DNA from: CAZUNB01 sp044227985
GTDB taxonomy: Bacteria; Patescibacteriota; Saccharimonadia; Saccharimonadales; JAGPDM01
Length of the DNA stretch: 61,868 nt
Assembly: GCA_044227985.1 (NCBI GenBank)
Contig: JBGAVT010000004.1
Location: forward strand, 1-61,868
Direction: 5' to 3'
Program-made: the position numbers and the translations under genes
In this document: one piece after another, positions 49,618 to 58,011 of the stretch
How the letters are laid out: each line of letters opens with the position of its first letter
Position numbering within the stretch: the first letter of the stretch is position 1
The notes under the pieces: model-generated
Databases searched by the model: none
Told to the model about the DNA's origin: nothing
The model's input: the letters and a program-made list of their open reading frames with translations, nothing else

Positions 49618-51183
49618 ATGGACGCACTAAACCCAAACTCTAGCCCAGATCAAGACCCTAACCTTGTTAGTCCTGAAGTTGGTGTTTCACCAGAAGTTCT
49701 GGCTGATCTTAAATCATGGGAAGCAATTGTAGAACAGACTAAAATCTTACTAGAGGCTTCAAATCGCCCGAATGTACACAATGATCCTAATTTTAGGCAT
49801 TCAAAGTCAATAGTAACTTTGAATGATGGTACTAATCTATCTACGATAGGATTATATAGTAACTTGAGGGGTGGCCGTCTTGCGCCAGGAGATATTTCTC
49901 TGTCAATAGAACAAAAGGTAGATGGAAACAATCTTCCGATTGGTCAAAGAGTCACTCGAGTGGAGGGTCATGGTTCCCAAATAGGCTTGTTTGGAAAGAT
50001 AGAAGAAACAGACGGAACTACAAAGATAACATTGGAGAGAGATGACGTAAATCTCACACACCGAGAAAATATTGAAGTTACTATCACTCCGAATGATGAC
50101 GGCTCTGAGCGTGTTGAGTTGATTAGCGAACTGGACGATGAAAATTCTTATATAGTTAATCCAGATTATGACCCGTGGGTAGGCAATGAGAAATACTTAA
50201 AAATCGAAAAGCCAGTTTCAGTTGCCGATAGAATTGCAAAGAAAATGGATGTAAAGAATAGTAGATTGTGGAAGGCTATTTCTACTAGATTCGATAAACG
50301 TCAAGCTAGAAACAATGGTGACAACCAACCACAAGATGGCTCAGTTGAGCCTGACTCAGAGCTAATGAGAAACATAAAAGGGTCAATCGCAACAGTCCCA
50401 GCTGCATTAGTTGCGGGTGTTGGAATGGTTGTGCTTGGTAAATTCGGATACGGGCTTGTGAGTAATCCAGAAAAAGCAGTTAACTTAGCTAACAATGGCG
50501 TGATAGAAAGAGGCAAGGAACTACTTGGTGATCCTTGGAGCATTGTCGTAGGTCTTGGCCGATCAGCAACAACTGGTGCGTTTTTCGCAGGTGCAACAAC
50601 TGGTCTTTTGGGTGATGCTCAGCTAGTAGATAACCCTTTTTCCAAGGATCGAGATCCACGAGGACTTGCATCATATATGCCAGCAAAGGCTATGACTTGG
50701 ATTGAACGCGGTGAACAAACCAAGAGAAGTGAAGCAGCTGCAAAAAGGCGAGTAACTTGGGCGCTCGGTGCGGCAGCTAATTTTGCTCTTCTCGGGAATG
50801 GCCTTCCTGGTGTAGCGTACGGATTCGGAGCGCTTAGTGGCCGAATTGCAGGTCGGACATTGCAAAGATTTGGTCCTGGAGCATACGAATCCCTTATAAA
50901 TAAGATAAAAGGTGAAGGTGAAGATGAAGAGCAGACCCCAGACGATCAAACTGGTCCAACGCCTAATCAACCTCAGTCGCCACCACCTCCAGCAGCAAAT
51001 GATCCATCTCCTCCTAGCCCAGATGCCGGAACCCCACCACCATATGACCCACCTCGAGGTCGCCGCCCTGGTGGTCGACTGATAGGAGAACCTGCACCTG
51101 CTACCGGTGTTCCTGCACCCAACGTTGTTCCTGCAGTCGACCCAAGAGATCCACGTAATGGCCGTAATTCGAGCGTAATGTAG
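49618..51183 (+). CDS. Large membrane-associated protein with Pro-rich tail, unknown function
   Basis: The 521-aa protein has a beta-rich N-terminal domain (about 60-190), a basic linker, and hydrophobic segments near 256-278 (TVPAALVAGVGMVVLGKFGYG), 310-335 and 375-405. A proline-rich, low-complexity C-terminus follows (about 430-515: QSPPPPAANDPSPPSPDAG). There is no N-terminal signal peptide. Helices rich in Gly and Ala could form a membrane hairpin. AAGGA precedes the ATG. It is the first gene of a three-gene operon; 16 nt separate it from the next gene. I recognise no family. Confidence 0.7.
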   Translation: MDALNPNSSPDQDPNLVSPEVGVSPEVLADLKSWEAIVEQTKILLEASNRPNVHNDPNFRHSKSIVTLNDGTNLSTIGLYSNLRGGRLAPGDISLSIEQKVDGNNLPIGQRVTRVEGHGSQIGLFGKIEETDGTTKITLERDDVNLTHRENIEVTITPNDDGSERVELISELDDENSYIVNPDYDPWVGNEKYLKIEKPVSVADRIAKKMDVKNSRLWKAISTRFDKRQARNNGDNQPQDGSVEPDSELMRNIKGSIATVPAALVAGVGMVVLGKFGYGLVSNPEKAVNLANNGVIERGKELLGDPWSIVVGLGRSATTGAFFAGATTGLLGDAQLVDNPFSKDRDPRGLASYMPAKAMTWIERGEQTKRSEAAAKRRVTWALGAAANFALLGNGLPGVAYGFGALSGRIAGRTLQRFGPGAYESLINKIKGEGEDEEQTPDDQTGPTPNQPQSPPPPAANDPSPPSPDAGTPPPYDPPRGRRPGGRLIGEPAPATGVPAPNVVPAVDPRDPRNGRNSSVM

Positions 51184-51199
51184 GGTATAGGAGAATATC

Positions 51200-53551
51200 A
51201 TGCCAATGCCAATGCCCGATCATGACCCAGCTACTTTGCCAACAGAGCGAGAGTGGCTAATTGCCCATAGTGATCAAGATATAATAAACGGTTTAGTCGA
51301 GGGTTATACCCGATTAGATGAGTTCGATAATGTTTGGCATGACCCTGCTACTGGCGAAACAGAGAAGGTTAGTGGAAATGCACAAGCGATACAGGAGAAA
51401 CTTTTACACGACGGTGAGACCCCAGATGGCATCATTGGACAAAGTGATCTTGAAGCTATCAGTCTTAAAACAGTCGGAGAGTATTTAAAACTTTTAAATT
51501 CGGCTACGTATAGTACTGGAGCAAGCCGCTTCGTTCATGAAAAACAAACAATCGACAAGAAGGTCAGAAAACAAAAGAATCTAGATACGGCCAGTCCTGA
51601 GGATGTCGCTGCATTTGATAACTTACTTCACAGAGTCACTGTCAGAACAACGCTTGATCACTTGAGCCTTGATTCACAAGGTGACCCAAGAGTTTATACA
51701 AGTTCTGATGAATATAACCAAGCTCGTGATCGAGTCACGGCAGTGGTAAATGAAGCACAGAACGCACCGTTCTATCAAAACATGTCACCAAATGAAAAGT
51801 TAAATTGGCGCAATAACATCATTAATACTTTCGAAAGTACTGCTGTGGATGAAGAGGCAAACACTGCAGCCACTGAAGCTGCAGCTGAGGCAGCCCGAGC
51901 AGCAACACTGAGTACCGCGGAACTAGATCTCGCGACCCAGCGAAGGTTGCTAGCAAGCGATGCGGTTAAGACGAGCCGAACATTCGGTAGCCTGCGAATT
52001 TTAAAAAGACGTGGTGAGCGTAGAAGATCTAAAGAGCGATATCTCGGAGCTGCTGAAACAGTTCGCCAAACACAGATTGAGAACGAGATTGCTAATGGAG
52101 ATATCCCGAATACACCCGAAGCAATTATAATCCGAAACTCACAACTAGAGGCAAAAGAAGATGCTCTTCGTATCGCCGAAGTTGGTGTGTCAATGCAAAA
52201 TGACGGATTGAAGCAACAGGCTGATGGTAGTACCAACGACATAAATGCCGGTTCACGATACTATCGGATGGTGCTACGTGCCGCAAAAGGTTGGAGAAAT
52301 CTTCCTTGGTGGGGAAAAAGTCTTTCGACTGCTGCGATCGGTGTTGCTGGTGCTGGCGCCGCTCTTCTTGGCGGTCCGGTTTTGGTTATCGCTCCAGTGG
52401 TTACGGCCCTACGATCTGCTCCAGCAATTAACGCACTCCGCACTAAAGAGGAAAGCATGTCAGAGCATAAGCGATGGAATAAATTAGGCCACCGTACCGA
52501 GAAGCTTGGTAAACGTATCGTGAAAGCTGTACGGGGAACCACACCAGAAGAAGTTGTTAAATCATCAAGACGTGCGACTGAAAAGGAAATCAATGCCGAC
52601 TTTAGAGGCGAGAGGATACGAACTACAAGAAAACTAATCGGAAGAGTATTAGTAACTGCAGTTCTTGGTAAAGGCGCTGCTTACGCTGGAGAGTATATCT
52701 CCGACCATGCAGAAGGAATTAGGGACGGATTGGGCGATATCGGGAGCTGGTTTGGTGATGCGGCTGATAAAGTCCATGAATGGTTACCAGGAGACTACCT
52801 TGCCAAGAAAGATATCGACTTACAGTCACTTCTTTCTGGCGGTAAGATTCGCCCTGATACTCCAGAGTGGGATGCTGCCGTACATATGCTACAGAGTCAT
52901 CAGGCTAGCGGCAGAAACGCTGATCATTTAGCCAGATTACTACCAGGTTTTGACGATCCTAAATTAGTCGATAATATGTCTGATGTTAAAGAACAGATGC
53001 GAGCTGTCTATGAGTCATGGAGCCCTGAGAAACGTTTCGCATGGGGTCACTTTATAGAGTCAAATGCTGGAGAAAAATGGCAGCAAATGGCCGACCTACG
53101 TGGACCTGGAGTAGTTCGTGATGCGATTGGCCGAGTTGTTGAAGCCCAATCACAGGATCCACTTCACATCCAACAAATGGATGCCGTTACTCAGTTAGCA
53201 CGTAATTTCCCTAACTCGCCTAATATAACCTATGAACTTGGTAGATTACAGAGCGTACTCCCAAGTAGAAACGATATCTTTGATAATGGTGGTATATTTA
53301 GTACACCTGAGTACATTGCTAGCAATAGTCCAAATGTAGCAGAACAGATGAACGGATTCCTCGGACATCTTCAATCGATTATTGGTGGAGGAAATCAAGC
53401 AGCAATTGATCAGGTAGTAAATAATCCTGATACATACCTAAATACTGGTCACGATGGTTTCCTTGCGTCACAATTAGGTGAGCTAAAAGGCAAAACTGGA
53501 GGCGATCTAGTCGCTGCTATCAGTAGCCTGAAAACTAGATATGGCTTTTAA
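51200..53551 (+). CDS. Large helical protein with hydrophobic hairpins, unknown function
   Basis: The 783-aa protein starts MPMPMPDHD (GGAGA 5 nt before the ATG). It has a helical N-terminal half with an Ala-rich stretch around 215-250 (AATEAAAEAARAATLSTAEL) and a basic segment (RRGERRRSKERY, about 275). A Gly/Ala hydrophobic hairpin lies at about 372-405 (STAAIGVAGAGAALLGGPVL), a second weakly hydrophobic part near 475-495, and a helical C-terminal domain of about 240 residues follows. It shares style (basic helices next to Gly/Ala hairpins) with its neighbour upstream. No catalytic motif is recognisable. It may be a membrane-remodelling or envelope structural protein, which is inference. 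Confidence 0.7.
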   Translation: MPMPMPDHDPATLPTEREWLIAHSDQDIINGLVEGYTRLDEFDNVWHDPATGETEKVSGNAQAIQEKLLHDGETPDGIIGQSDLEAISLKTVGEYLKLLNSATYSTGASRFVHEKQTIDKKVRKQKNLDTASPEDVAAFDNLLHRVTVRTTLDHLSLDSQGDPRVYTSSDEYNQARDRVTAVVNEAQNAPFYQNMSPNEKLNWRNNIINTFESTAVDEEANTAATEAAAEAARAATLSTAELDLATQRRLLASDAVKTSRTFGSLRILKRRGERRRSKERYLGAAETVRQTQIENEIANGDIPNTPEAIIIRNSQLEAKEDALRIAEVGVSMQNDGLKQQADGSTNDINAGSRYYRMVLRAAKGWRNLPWWGKSLSTAAIGVAGAGAALLGGPVLVIAPVVTALRSAPAINALRTKEESMSEHKRWNKLGHRTEKLGKRIVKAVRGTTPEEVVKSSRRATEKEINADFRGERIRTTRKLIGRVLVTAVLGKGAAYAGEYISDHAEGIRDGLGDIGSWFGDAADKVHEWLPGDYLAKKDIDLQSLLSGGKIRPDTPEWDAAVHMLQSHQASGRNADHLARLLPGFDDPKLVDNMSDVKEQMRAVYESWSPEKRFAWGHFIESNAGEKWQQMADLRGPGVVRDAIGRVVEAQSQDPLHIQQMDAVTQLARNFPNSPNITYELGRLQSVLPSRNDIFDNGGIFSTPEYIASNSPNVAEQMNGFLGHLQSIIGGGNQAAIDQVVNNPDTYLNTGHDGFLASQLGELKGKTGGDLVAAISSLKTRYGF

Positions 53552-53567
53552 CACATAAGGAGAAACA

Positions 53568-53915
53568 ATGAACGAAAACAAAAATCAATTAGTCGAAGAA
53601 AAATTAGCAGAAATATTAAAATCTTTAGGGTATGAAAATGCCAGTACTGAACAAACTGCCGAGTTTGCCACGGATTTCATGACAGTTGTTCAAAGCAGGG
53701 CTTTCCTTCGGCTTGAAGAATACCTGAAAACCGAAGAAAACCTGGCAAAGATGGATGCTCTACAGACGCAATATGGTGATATGGCACCGGAAGTTGTTCA
53801 ATTTCTATCTTCCATCGGCTACGATTATTTTGATGTCTTTTTGCTGGAGATGGACATCTACGCTGGTGAGCTAAGGGAGAGCAACGATGAAATGCTCGCT
53901 CACTTTGCAGAGTAG
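53568..53915 (+). CDS. Small acidic protein, DUF5663-like
   Basis: The 115-aa product is strongly acidic and helical: EEKLAEILKSLGYENASTEQTAEFATDF, then VVQSRAFLRLEEYLK, then VVQFLSSIGYDYFDVFLLEMDIYAGEL. The layout of LKSLG near the N-terminus, a central RL-EE helix and a C-terminal F..IY...L helix matches the CPR family DUF5663 and the 109-aa protein at 55696. It closes the three-gene operon (AAGGAG before the ATG; 16 nt after the previous stop). A soluble partner or chaperone for the large upstream protein is a reasonable inference. Confidence 0.7.
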   Translation: MNENKNQLVEEKLAEILKSLGYENASTEQTAEFATDFMTVVQSRAFLRLEEYLKTEENLAKMDALQTQYGDMAPEVVQFLSSIGYDYFDVFLLEMDIYAGELRESNDEMLAHFAE

Positions 53916-53969
53916 ACTATATTTAATCTCAACCATTTATCGAAATACTATAAAGTATGATTTAATATA

Positions 53970-53998
53970 TTGACAAATATGCAATGATTTGCTATTGT
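53970..53998 (+). promoter_or_regulatory. Shared-type promoter 3 (TTGACA-17-TATTGT)
   Basis: TTGACA at 53970-53975 and TATTGT at 53993-53998. ATATTGACAAATAT is identical to the promoter at 49540, and GATTTGCTATTGTATA is nearly so. It drives the two-gene unit 54052-56025. Confidence 0.85.
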
Positions 53999-54051
53999 AT
54001 ACTTACGTTATAAATAAAAAACAAAAATCGTAAAACAAAAAAAGGAAAAAC

Positions 54052-55665
54052 ATGTACAAAGATGGACCAGAATTCGGTGGAGGGTCAGACCCAGCGATGG
54101 GTGAACTCGACCCTTCAGTAGTAACTTTAGTTGGCGATCAACAGCCAGATGCTCAAGAAGCCTCACCAGAGACAGGTGATCAAATACCTGCATACACGGC
54201 AGCCGAGCAACTTTCTTCGCCAGAAGACGGTGAACAATCAAGAGATCGCGCTTCAGCTAGATTGTTAGGTCGCGTAGCTAATATAGCTGGAAGATTAGCT
54301 GAAGGAATTAACAACCGACGAACACTATCGGAAGTTGCTTCTGATACTAAAGAAGCTTTTGGAGCTCGCGTTAACGGCGCAAGTGATCGAATAAAATCAA
54401 TTGCACAAACTAGTTTAGATGTAACTAAAGATATTGCTATAGGCGTCGGCGTTGAGGCGGTTTATTTAGTGACAGAGCCAGTAAAAGTTCTTGGAAAATC
54501 TGTAATAAGAGCCGGTATAGGAGTAGGAAGACAAGCAGCTAAAGCTGCAGATTCAATGTACTCAGGTCTCGATAAAATGGGCAGTTCTATTGATGCAAAA
54601 ATGTTTGCGACCGAAGAAGCTATGAAGAATGGTGTTGAATCAACTCGGACCTTTTTCAAAGACAAAGCCGAAGCAGCTAAGACTCGCAAGGAAGAACGCT
54701 CAGATCGCGTAGCGCTCAAGCGCATAGCTCGCGGTGAAAAGATCAGTGAAAATATCGCCGCTCTGAAATATCAAGTAAATGAAACGATTAGTGCTAGACA
54801 AGACGCTCGTACAGAAAAAGCCGAAGCATCAGCAGCGAAATGGCGAGCTAGGGGTGAAAAAGTTGGTGCTGCAAGAGACCAAATCAAGACTAACTTTGAA
54901 GATGGGAAGGCAGAACGCGCAGCAAACCAAGAATTACTTGAAGCCCATCGAGTTAAGCGAAGAGCCGAAGCCGACGGTTTACGGGATGCTCGATTGAAAG
55001 TCGCTGAAAAAGCGACCGAAGAACGCTCAGATCGTATCGCAAACAAACGCTATGCTCGAAAAGATAAGATCGATGCAATCAAAGATAGTGTAGCAGGCAA
55101 GCTCGATGAACGACGAAATGCTCGTACTGAAGCACAGGCAGAACGCGCTGCCAACCAAGCAGAATCAGAAGCAAATCGAACTGCACGAAGAGCCGAAGCC
55201 GACGGTTTACGGGATGCTCGATTGAAAGTCGCTGAAAAAGCGACCGAAGAACACTCAGATCGTATCGCGCTCAAGCGCATAGCTCGCGGTGAAAAGATCA
55301 GTGAAAATATAGCCGCTCTGAAATACCAAGTAAATGAAACGATTAGTGCTAGACAAGACGCTCGTACAGAATCAGACAGAGAGCAGGATTTGAGAAAAGC
55401 AGGTTTGCAAGTTTCGGAGACAGATCAACAGCAAGAAGCTAGCGATGGTCAAAGCGAACAAACCGAGTCTGTTGTCCCAGAAGGTGATGTGGCGAGCCTA
55501 GCTAACCAATCTGTCGGAGAAGTTCAAGAAGAGACGCCAATTGGAAGACAAACGCGTGAAGCGCTTAAGGCTCGAGCTGAAGCAGCACGTAGGTCACGAG
55601 AAGCTAGTGCTGAAGGTGGTACTACTACAACAGAAGCACCTGAAGAATTAGCTCTAGCTGCATAG
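54052..55665 (+). CDS. Repeat-rich charged coiled-coil protein of the 48-56 kb cluster
   Basis: The 537-aa protein has an acidic N-terminus (1-65) and a moderately hydrophobic helical part (about 118-170: IGVGVEAVYLVTEPVKVLGK). A long Ala/Arg/Glu/Lys-rich region of imperfect repeats follows (about 200-440: KATEERSDRIANKRYARKDK-type units), then an acidic C-terminus (EGDVASLANQSVGE). The repeat region should form an extended helix or coiled coil. No signal peptide is seen. AAGGA precedes the ATG. It is followed by a second DUF5663-like gene, mirroring the operon upstream. Parts of the repeat region are duplicated at the DNA level. Confidence 0.7.
   Translation: MYKDGPEFGGGSDPAMGELDPSVVTLVGDQQPDAQEASPETGDQIPAYTAAEQLSSPEDGEQSRDRASARLLGRVANIAGRLAEGINNRRTLSEVASDTKEAFGARVNGASDRIKSIAQTSLDVTKDIAIGVGVEAVYLVTEPVKVLGKSVIRAGIGVGRQAAKAADSMYSGLDKMGSSIDAKMFATEEAMKNGVESTRTFFKDKAEAAKTRKEERSDRVALKRIARGEKISENIAALKYQVNETISARQDARTEKAEASAAKWRARGEKVGAARDQIKTNFEDGKAERAANQELLEAHRVKRRAEADGLRDARLKVAEKATEERSDRIANKRYARKDKIDAIKDSVAGKLDERRNARTEAQAERAANQAESEANRTARRAEADGLRDARLKVAEKATEEHSDRIALKRIARGEKISENIAALKYQVNETISARQDARTESDREQDLRKAGLQVSETDQQQEASDGQSEQTESVVPEGDVASLANQSVGEVQEETPIGRQTREALKARAEAARRSREASAEGGTTTTEAPEELALAA
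54712..55371 (+). repeat. DNA-level internal repeats in the coiled-coil gene
   Basis: Bases 54712-54816 recur at 55267-55371 (555 bp = 185 codons apart, two mismatches). Bases 54958-55040 recur at 55186-55268 (228 bp = 76 codons apart, one mismatch). Both offsets keep the reading frame, so length change by recombination would be tolerated. Confidence 0.9.
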
Positions 55666-55695
55666 TAAATACAAAAACATAAAAGGAGAAAAGAA

Positions 55696-56025
55696 ATGAT
55701 AGAAATTAATGAAAAACTACTAAAGTCACTAGGTATTGAATTAAATGGAGATGAGACAGCAGAAATGCTGAAACACATCACCGATACGCTGAATGAGAGA
55801 GTTGGTCTTGAGATTGCAGAAGAATTAACAGATGAAGAACTAGCTGAGCTGATGGCTATAGAATCTGACGAGGATAAGGCAGCTTGGTTGCAAGAAAACC
55901 TACCTGAATACATCGACATCATCGAAGATGAAGCTGATATATTACTTGGTGAGTTGGCGGAGGGTTCAATAGAATTAGCTGAAACAAGCCAAGAAGAATC
56001 TGACGTTGAAGAAGATCATAACTAA
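55696..56025 (+). CDS. Small acidic protein, DUF5663-like (second copy)
   Basis: The 109-aa product (INEKLLKSLGIELNGDETAE at the start) continues with EMLKHITDTLNERVGLEIAEELTDEELAEL, then AAWLQENLPEYIDIIEDEADILLGEL, and ends in a Glu-rich tail. This is a close fit to the DUF5663 pattern. It has no membrane span. AAAAGGAG precedes the ATG, and it closes the two-gene operon. It is clearly related in layout to the 115-aa protein at 53568, though the sequence has diverged. Confidence 0.75.
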   Translation: MIEINEKLLKSLGIELNGDETAEMLKHITDTLNERVGLEIAEELTDEELAELMAIESDEDKAAWLQENLPEYIDIIEDEADILLGELAEGSIELAETSQEESDVEEDHN

Positions 56026-56034
56026 TAGATAGTG

Positions 56035-57498
56035 CTAGACGACGCTAATGTCGACTGAAGGTCGAAGCTTTGAAGCAGTCTTCATAGCAGCATGAACATC
56101 ATGGTTTTCGAATCGTTCGAATGGAGAATTATCTTCGTCACGAACACCATCGAGAACCGTGATGGCTTGCTGTTCTAGGCGGTAATCAAATTGTGGAGCC
56201 CACTTACGGCTACCGAGCTTGGCAGTCATTGAACAATTATCAACCATATAGGCAACACCTTGGGCGTGCATATATGGATTGAGAGAATCAACGGCTTCGA
56301 TGATAGATTCGTTAACAACCTCACTCCATTCATGGCCTTTGCTCTTGAGTAGATCAACTTGAGCAACCATACAAGCAAGGTAGAACCCTGCTGTGGTCGG
56401 ATCAACGGCTTGATTCTCATCACGATTTTTACGCACGTGTTCGCCGACACGCCAGACTTCAGTGTTACTGATGTTGCTGAGTGGAAATTTCTCAAGTCGC
56501 TTAACAGTATCGATGACACTGCCAAATTCGCGGCCACTGTGAACTTCGGTGTAGATCTCATCGAGAATTGCAGCAAATGGTTCATAAGAAGCATTATACG
56601 CACGACGAAGTTCGGTTTGTTGATCATCATTTAGATCATCATAAACAGCTTTTAGCCCATCGTGAGAAATTGTTTGGCTGAGCGGTCCGGTGATAACTTC
56701 TGCAGTGTCACGAAAAGCCTGTTCGGCAGATCGACCCTCGCGAACAAAATAACGGTTCAAAACTTCGATCATGGCATGAACACCACCAAGTAAAATTCCT
56801 CGTTCACCAAAGATATCAGAGCGATACTCCATCTCTAGTGTAGTCTGGAAGACAAATGGTGCACCCAAGCCCACTGCCCATGCGAGCGCAACTTCGTTAG
56901 AGTTTCCAGAGATATCTTGTTCAACCGCGAAACTACAGTTAATTCCAGCACCTTCAGTTTCTTTGCCTTGTTCATATAGGCGTCGAACTGACGGTCCCAT
57001 TCCCTTTGGACATACACCGATGATGTTAATGTCATCACGAATTGATTGACCGATGCTTTTTACGTAGCCGAGAAGGAAACCGTGGCTCAAACCAAGTGTG
57101 CTGCCAGGTTTCATAGCTTCGGTAATTTTCTGCCAGTTTTCTGCCTGTGCAGCATCAGAAATTAGCAGGATAGTCATGTCAGATTTTGAAATCATGTCAT
57201 ACATTTCACCAAGCGTTTCATTATCACGACTAAACCCAGCAGTTTCTGCCTTGGCAAAACTGCTCGAACCTTCACGTAGACCAACACCAACGGTGATATC
57301 AGTTCCATCGAGTGAGTCACGTAAATTTTGAGCTTGAGCAGGGCCTTGTGAACTCCAACCAATGACAGAAATTTTCTTGATATCGCCAAAACCTTGAGCT
57401 AGTTTATCGAATAGATTACGCCCACCGCGGACGATAGTTTCCTGTTCGCCAGCAAAGTCGACAGTTTCAGTAGTAAAAACATTTGATGTAAAGGCCAT
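56035..57498 (-). CDS. ilvC: Ketol-acid reductoisomerase, long plant-like form
   Basis: KARI converts acetolactate to dihydroxyisovalerate with NADPH and Mg in valine/isoleucine synthesis. The 487-aa protein (ATG 57498 with AAGGAGG) has the NADPH motif VIGWSSQGPAQAQNLRDSL, LGLSHGFLLGYV, CPKGMGPSVRRLY and SDIFGERGILLGGVH, plus C-terminal VNESIIEAVDSLNPYMHA and MVDNCSMTAKLGSRKWAP. It ends LRPSVDISV. From memory these follow the plant chloroplast KARI almost word for word, including its end. It is not the short 330-aa class I enzyme common in bacteria. It is separate from ilvBN by 10 kb, convergent with the DUF5663 operon and divergent from msrB. Confidence 0.95.
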   Translation of the reverse strand: MAFTSNVFTTETVDFAGEQETIVRGGRNLFDKLAQGFGDIKKISVIGWSSQGPAQAQNLRDSLDGTDITVGVGLREGSSSFAKAETAGFSRDNETLGEMYDMISKSDMTILLISDAAQAENWQKITEAMKPGSTLGLSHGFLLGYVKSIGQSIRDDINIIGVCPKGMGPSVRRLYEQGKETEGAGINCSFAVEQDISGNSNEVALAWAVGLGAPFVFQTTLEMEYRSDIFGERGILLGGVHAMIEVLNRYFVREGRSAEQAFRDTAEVITGPLSQTISHDGLKAVYDDLNDDQQTELRRAYNASYEPFAAILDEIYTEVHSGREFGSVIDTVKRLEKFPLSNISNTEVWRVGEHVRKNRDENQAVDPTTAGFYLACMVAQVDLLKSKGHEWSEVVNESIIEAVDSLNPYMHAQGVAYMVDNCSMTAKLGSRKWAPQFDYRLEQQAITVLDGVRDEDNSPFERFENHDVHAAMKTASKLRPSVDISVV

Positions 57499-57562
57499 CA
57501 AAACCTCCTTCTTTTTCAGTATTTTTAAGTATACGCTACTAGAGGTAAACATCAAAATTTGC

Positions 57563-57568
57563 TATAAT
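57563..57568 (+). promoter_or_regulatory. -10 element of a leaderless promoter for msrB
   Basis: TATAAT, 6 nt before ATG 57575, in the 76-bp divergent region shared with ilvC, which by contrast has a strong Shine-Dalgarno. Confidence 0.6.
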
Positions 57569-57574
57569 AATTGC

Positions 57575-57949
57575 ATGAACCAAATAAACAAAAATCTCAC
57601 CAGTGAACAAAAAAAAGTTTTGTTTGAGAAGGCAACTGAAGCACCATTTTCTGGAAGCTTGCTTGATAAAAAAGATGATGGAACTTTTGTCTGCGCTAAT
57701 TGTAATCAAGCATTATTCAGTAGTACAACAAAGTTCGACAGTGATTGTGGTTGGCCGAGTTTCGATCAAGCCATCGAAGGTAGTGTCGAGTATAATTCCG
57801 ATAATTCTCATTTTATGAAGCGTGTTGAAGTTGTTTGTAGTAATTGCGGTGGTCACCTTGGGCATGTATTTGACGACGGTCCGAAAGAAACAACTGGCAA
57901 GCGATTTTGTATCAACTCACTTAGTCTTGATTTTACTGATAAAAAATAG
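57575..57949 (+). CDS. msrB: Peptide methionine-R-sulfoxide reductase
   Basis: MsrB repairs methionine-R-sulfoxide in proteins. The 124-aa protein has two CxxC zinc pairs (Cys40/43 and Cys88/91), DCGWPSFDQ with Cys58 as the probable resolving Cys, GGHLGHVFDDGP and the catalytic Cys112 in KRFCINSLSLDF. It is complete and of normal length. No MsrA is fused or adjacent. Confidence 0.97.
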   Translation: MNQINKNLTSEQKKVLFEKATEAPFSGSLLDKKDDGTFVCANCNQALFSSTTKFDSDCGWPSFDQAIEGSVEYNSDNSHFMKRVEVVCSNCGGHLGHVFDDGPKETTGKRFCINSLSLDFTDKK

Positions 57950-58011
57950 TTCATATCATCTGTAGGATAGTGCTACACTAGTTGCTAGACGCTAAACAAG
58001 GATTACGAAAA

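Noticed and set aside
51775..52242. A 155-codon minus-strand frame inside the 783-aa gene, and similar long opposite-strand frames elsewhere
   Set aside because: They lie within genes with good ribosome-binding sites, show frame-shadow composition (Ser/Arg/Ala-rich) and lack their own start signals.
48348..56025. A prophage or plasmid interpretation of the unknown cluster
   Set aside because: No integrase, portal, terminase, capsid, replication or partition motif was recognised, and base composition does not obviously change.
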